Origin: Pseudomonadota bacterium
Lineage (GTDB): Bacteria; Pseudomonadota; Gammaproteobacteria; Burkholderiales; Thiobacillaceae
DNA: 33,274 nucleotides
NCBI GenBank assembly: GCA_030691265.1
Contig: JAUYET010000070.1
Span: forward strand, 1 to 33,274
Reading direction: 5' to 3'
Shown here: positions 33,186-33,274 of the stretch, piece after piece
Layout of the letters: every line of letters starts with the position of its first letter
How positions within the stretch are numbered: position 1 is the stretch's first letter
Notes under the pieces: model-generated
What the model saw: only the letters and a program-made list of their open reading frames with translations
The model's database searches: none
What the model was told of the DNA's origin: nothing
Made by a program: the position numbers and the translations under genes

Positions 33186-33274
33186 GGCAGGACGGTTGAA
33201 ATTGTAATGTAGAAGCGGTTGCGGATGTCATGCTTTGTGAGTAAAGCGTAGAGCTGTCAAGTGGACCGTGGAAT

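Overview
The window looks like chromosomal DNA of a GC-rich betaproteobacterium (Rhodocyclales or Nitrosomonadales type). I infer this from the outer-membrane porin, the PEP-CTERM sorting signal, the mix of housekeeping genes (recR, purB, argJ, comM), and many GTAG-tagged palindromic (REP/BIME) repeats. Housekeeping blocks alternate with lower-GC accessory patches holding toxin-antitoxin (TA) loci, cassette-like genes and mobile-element debris. I see no rRNA, tRNA or CRISPR array.

Layout. 1-820: the 5' end of a probable group II intron (minus strand), then a ParE-type TA pair. 825-5242: recR, an HDOD-GAF regulator, purB and a GAF protein, all plus strand. 5470-6178: a Phd/PIN TA pair behind two operator-like palindromes. 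6361-8354: a minus-strand low-GC block with one well-formed integron attC site and one degraded one. It carries an adhesin-E-like gene, a HEPN-domain gene and a small secreted protein. No integrase is visible. 8400-8700: repeat debris of the GGGGTCAG / GGGGCCAGGGTCAC type. 8930-10159: argJ. 10162-11784: an apparent insertion carrying a PEP-CTERM protein gene, bounded by a perfect 68-bp duplication of the argJ 3' end. 11760-15254: a minus-strand metal-uptake cluster (small Cys/His protein, outer-membrane protein, binding protein, permease) without an ATPase gene. 15482-19210: a DUF815 ATPase, comM and a VIT-family transporter.

19268-24835 forms a coherent unit. A histidine kinase and an NtrC-type sigma-54 activator lie divergent from an operon of an unknown protein plus a SulP anion transporter. 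The operon has a near-consensus sigma-54 promoter, and two matching inverted repeats (TGTTTC-N6-GAAAC) lie about 100 and 185 bp upstream of it. I read this as a closed regulatory circuit, possibly for anion uptake.

24875-33274 is a decaying accessory region. It holds a frameshifted WecG/TagA glycosyltransferase, mntA with a hepT interrupted by a 163-bp in-frame MITE and a frameshift, a TumE/HTH TA pair, a dead ParE pair, two VanZ fragments flanking a DUF4143 ATPase, a DUF4351 nuclease fragment and an IS21 remnant with intact istB. It ends with a porin gene whose terminator is followed 7 nt later by the 5' end of another group II intron. That intron is cut by IS21-like terminal repeats.
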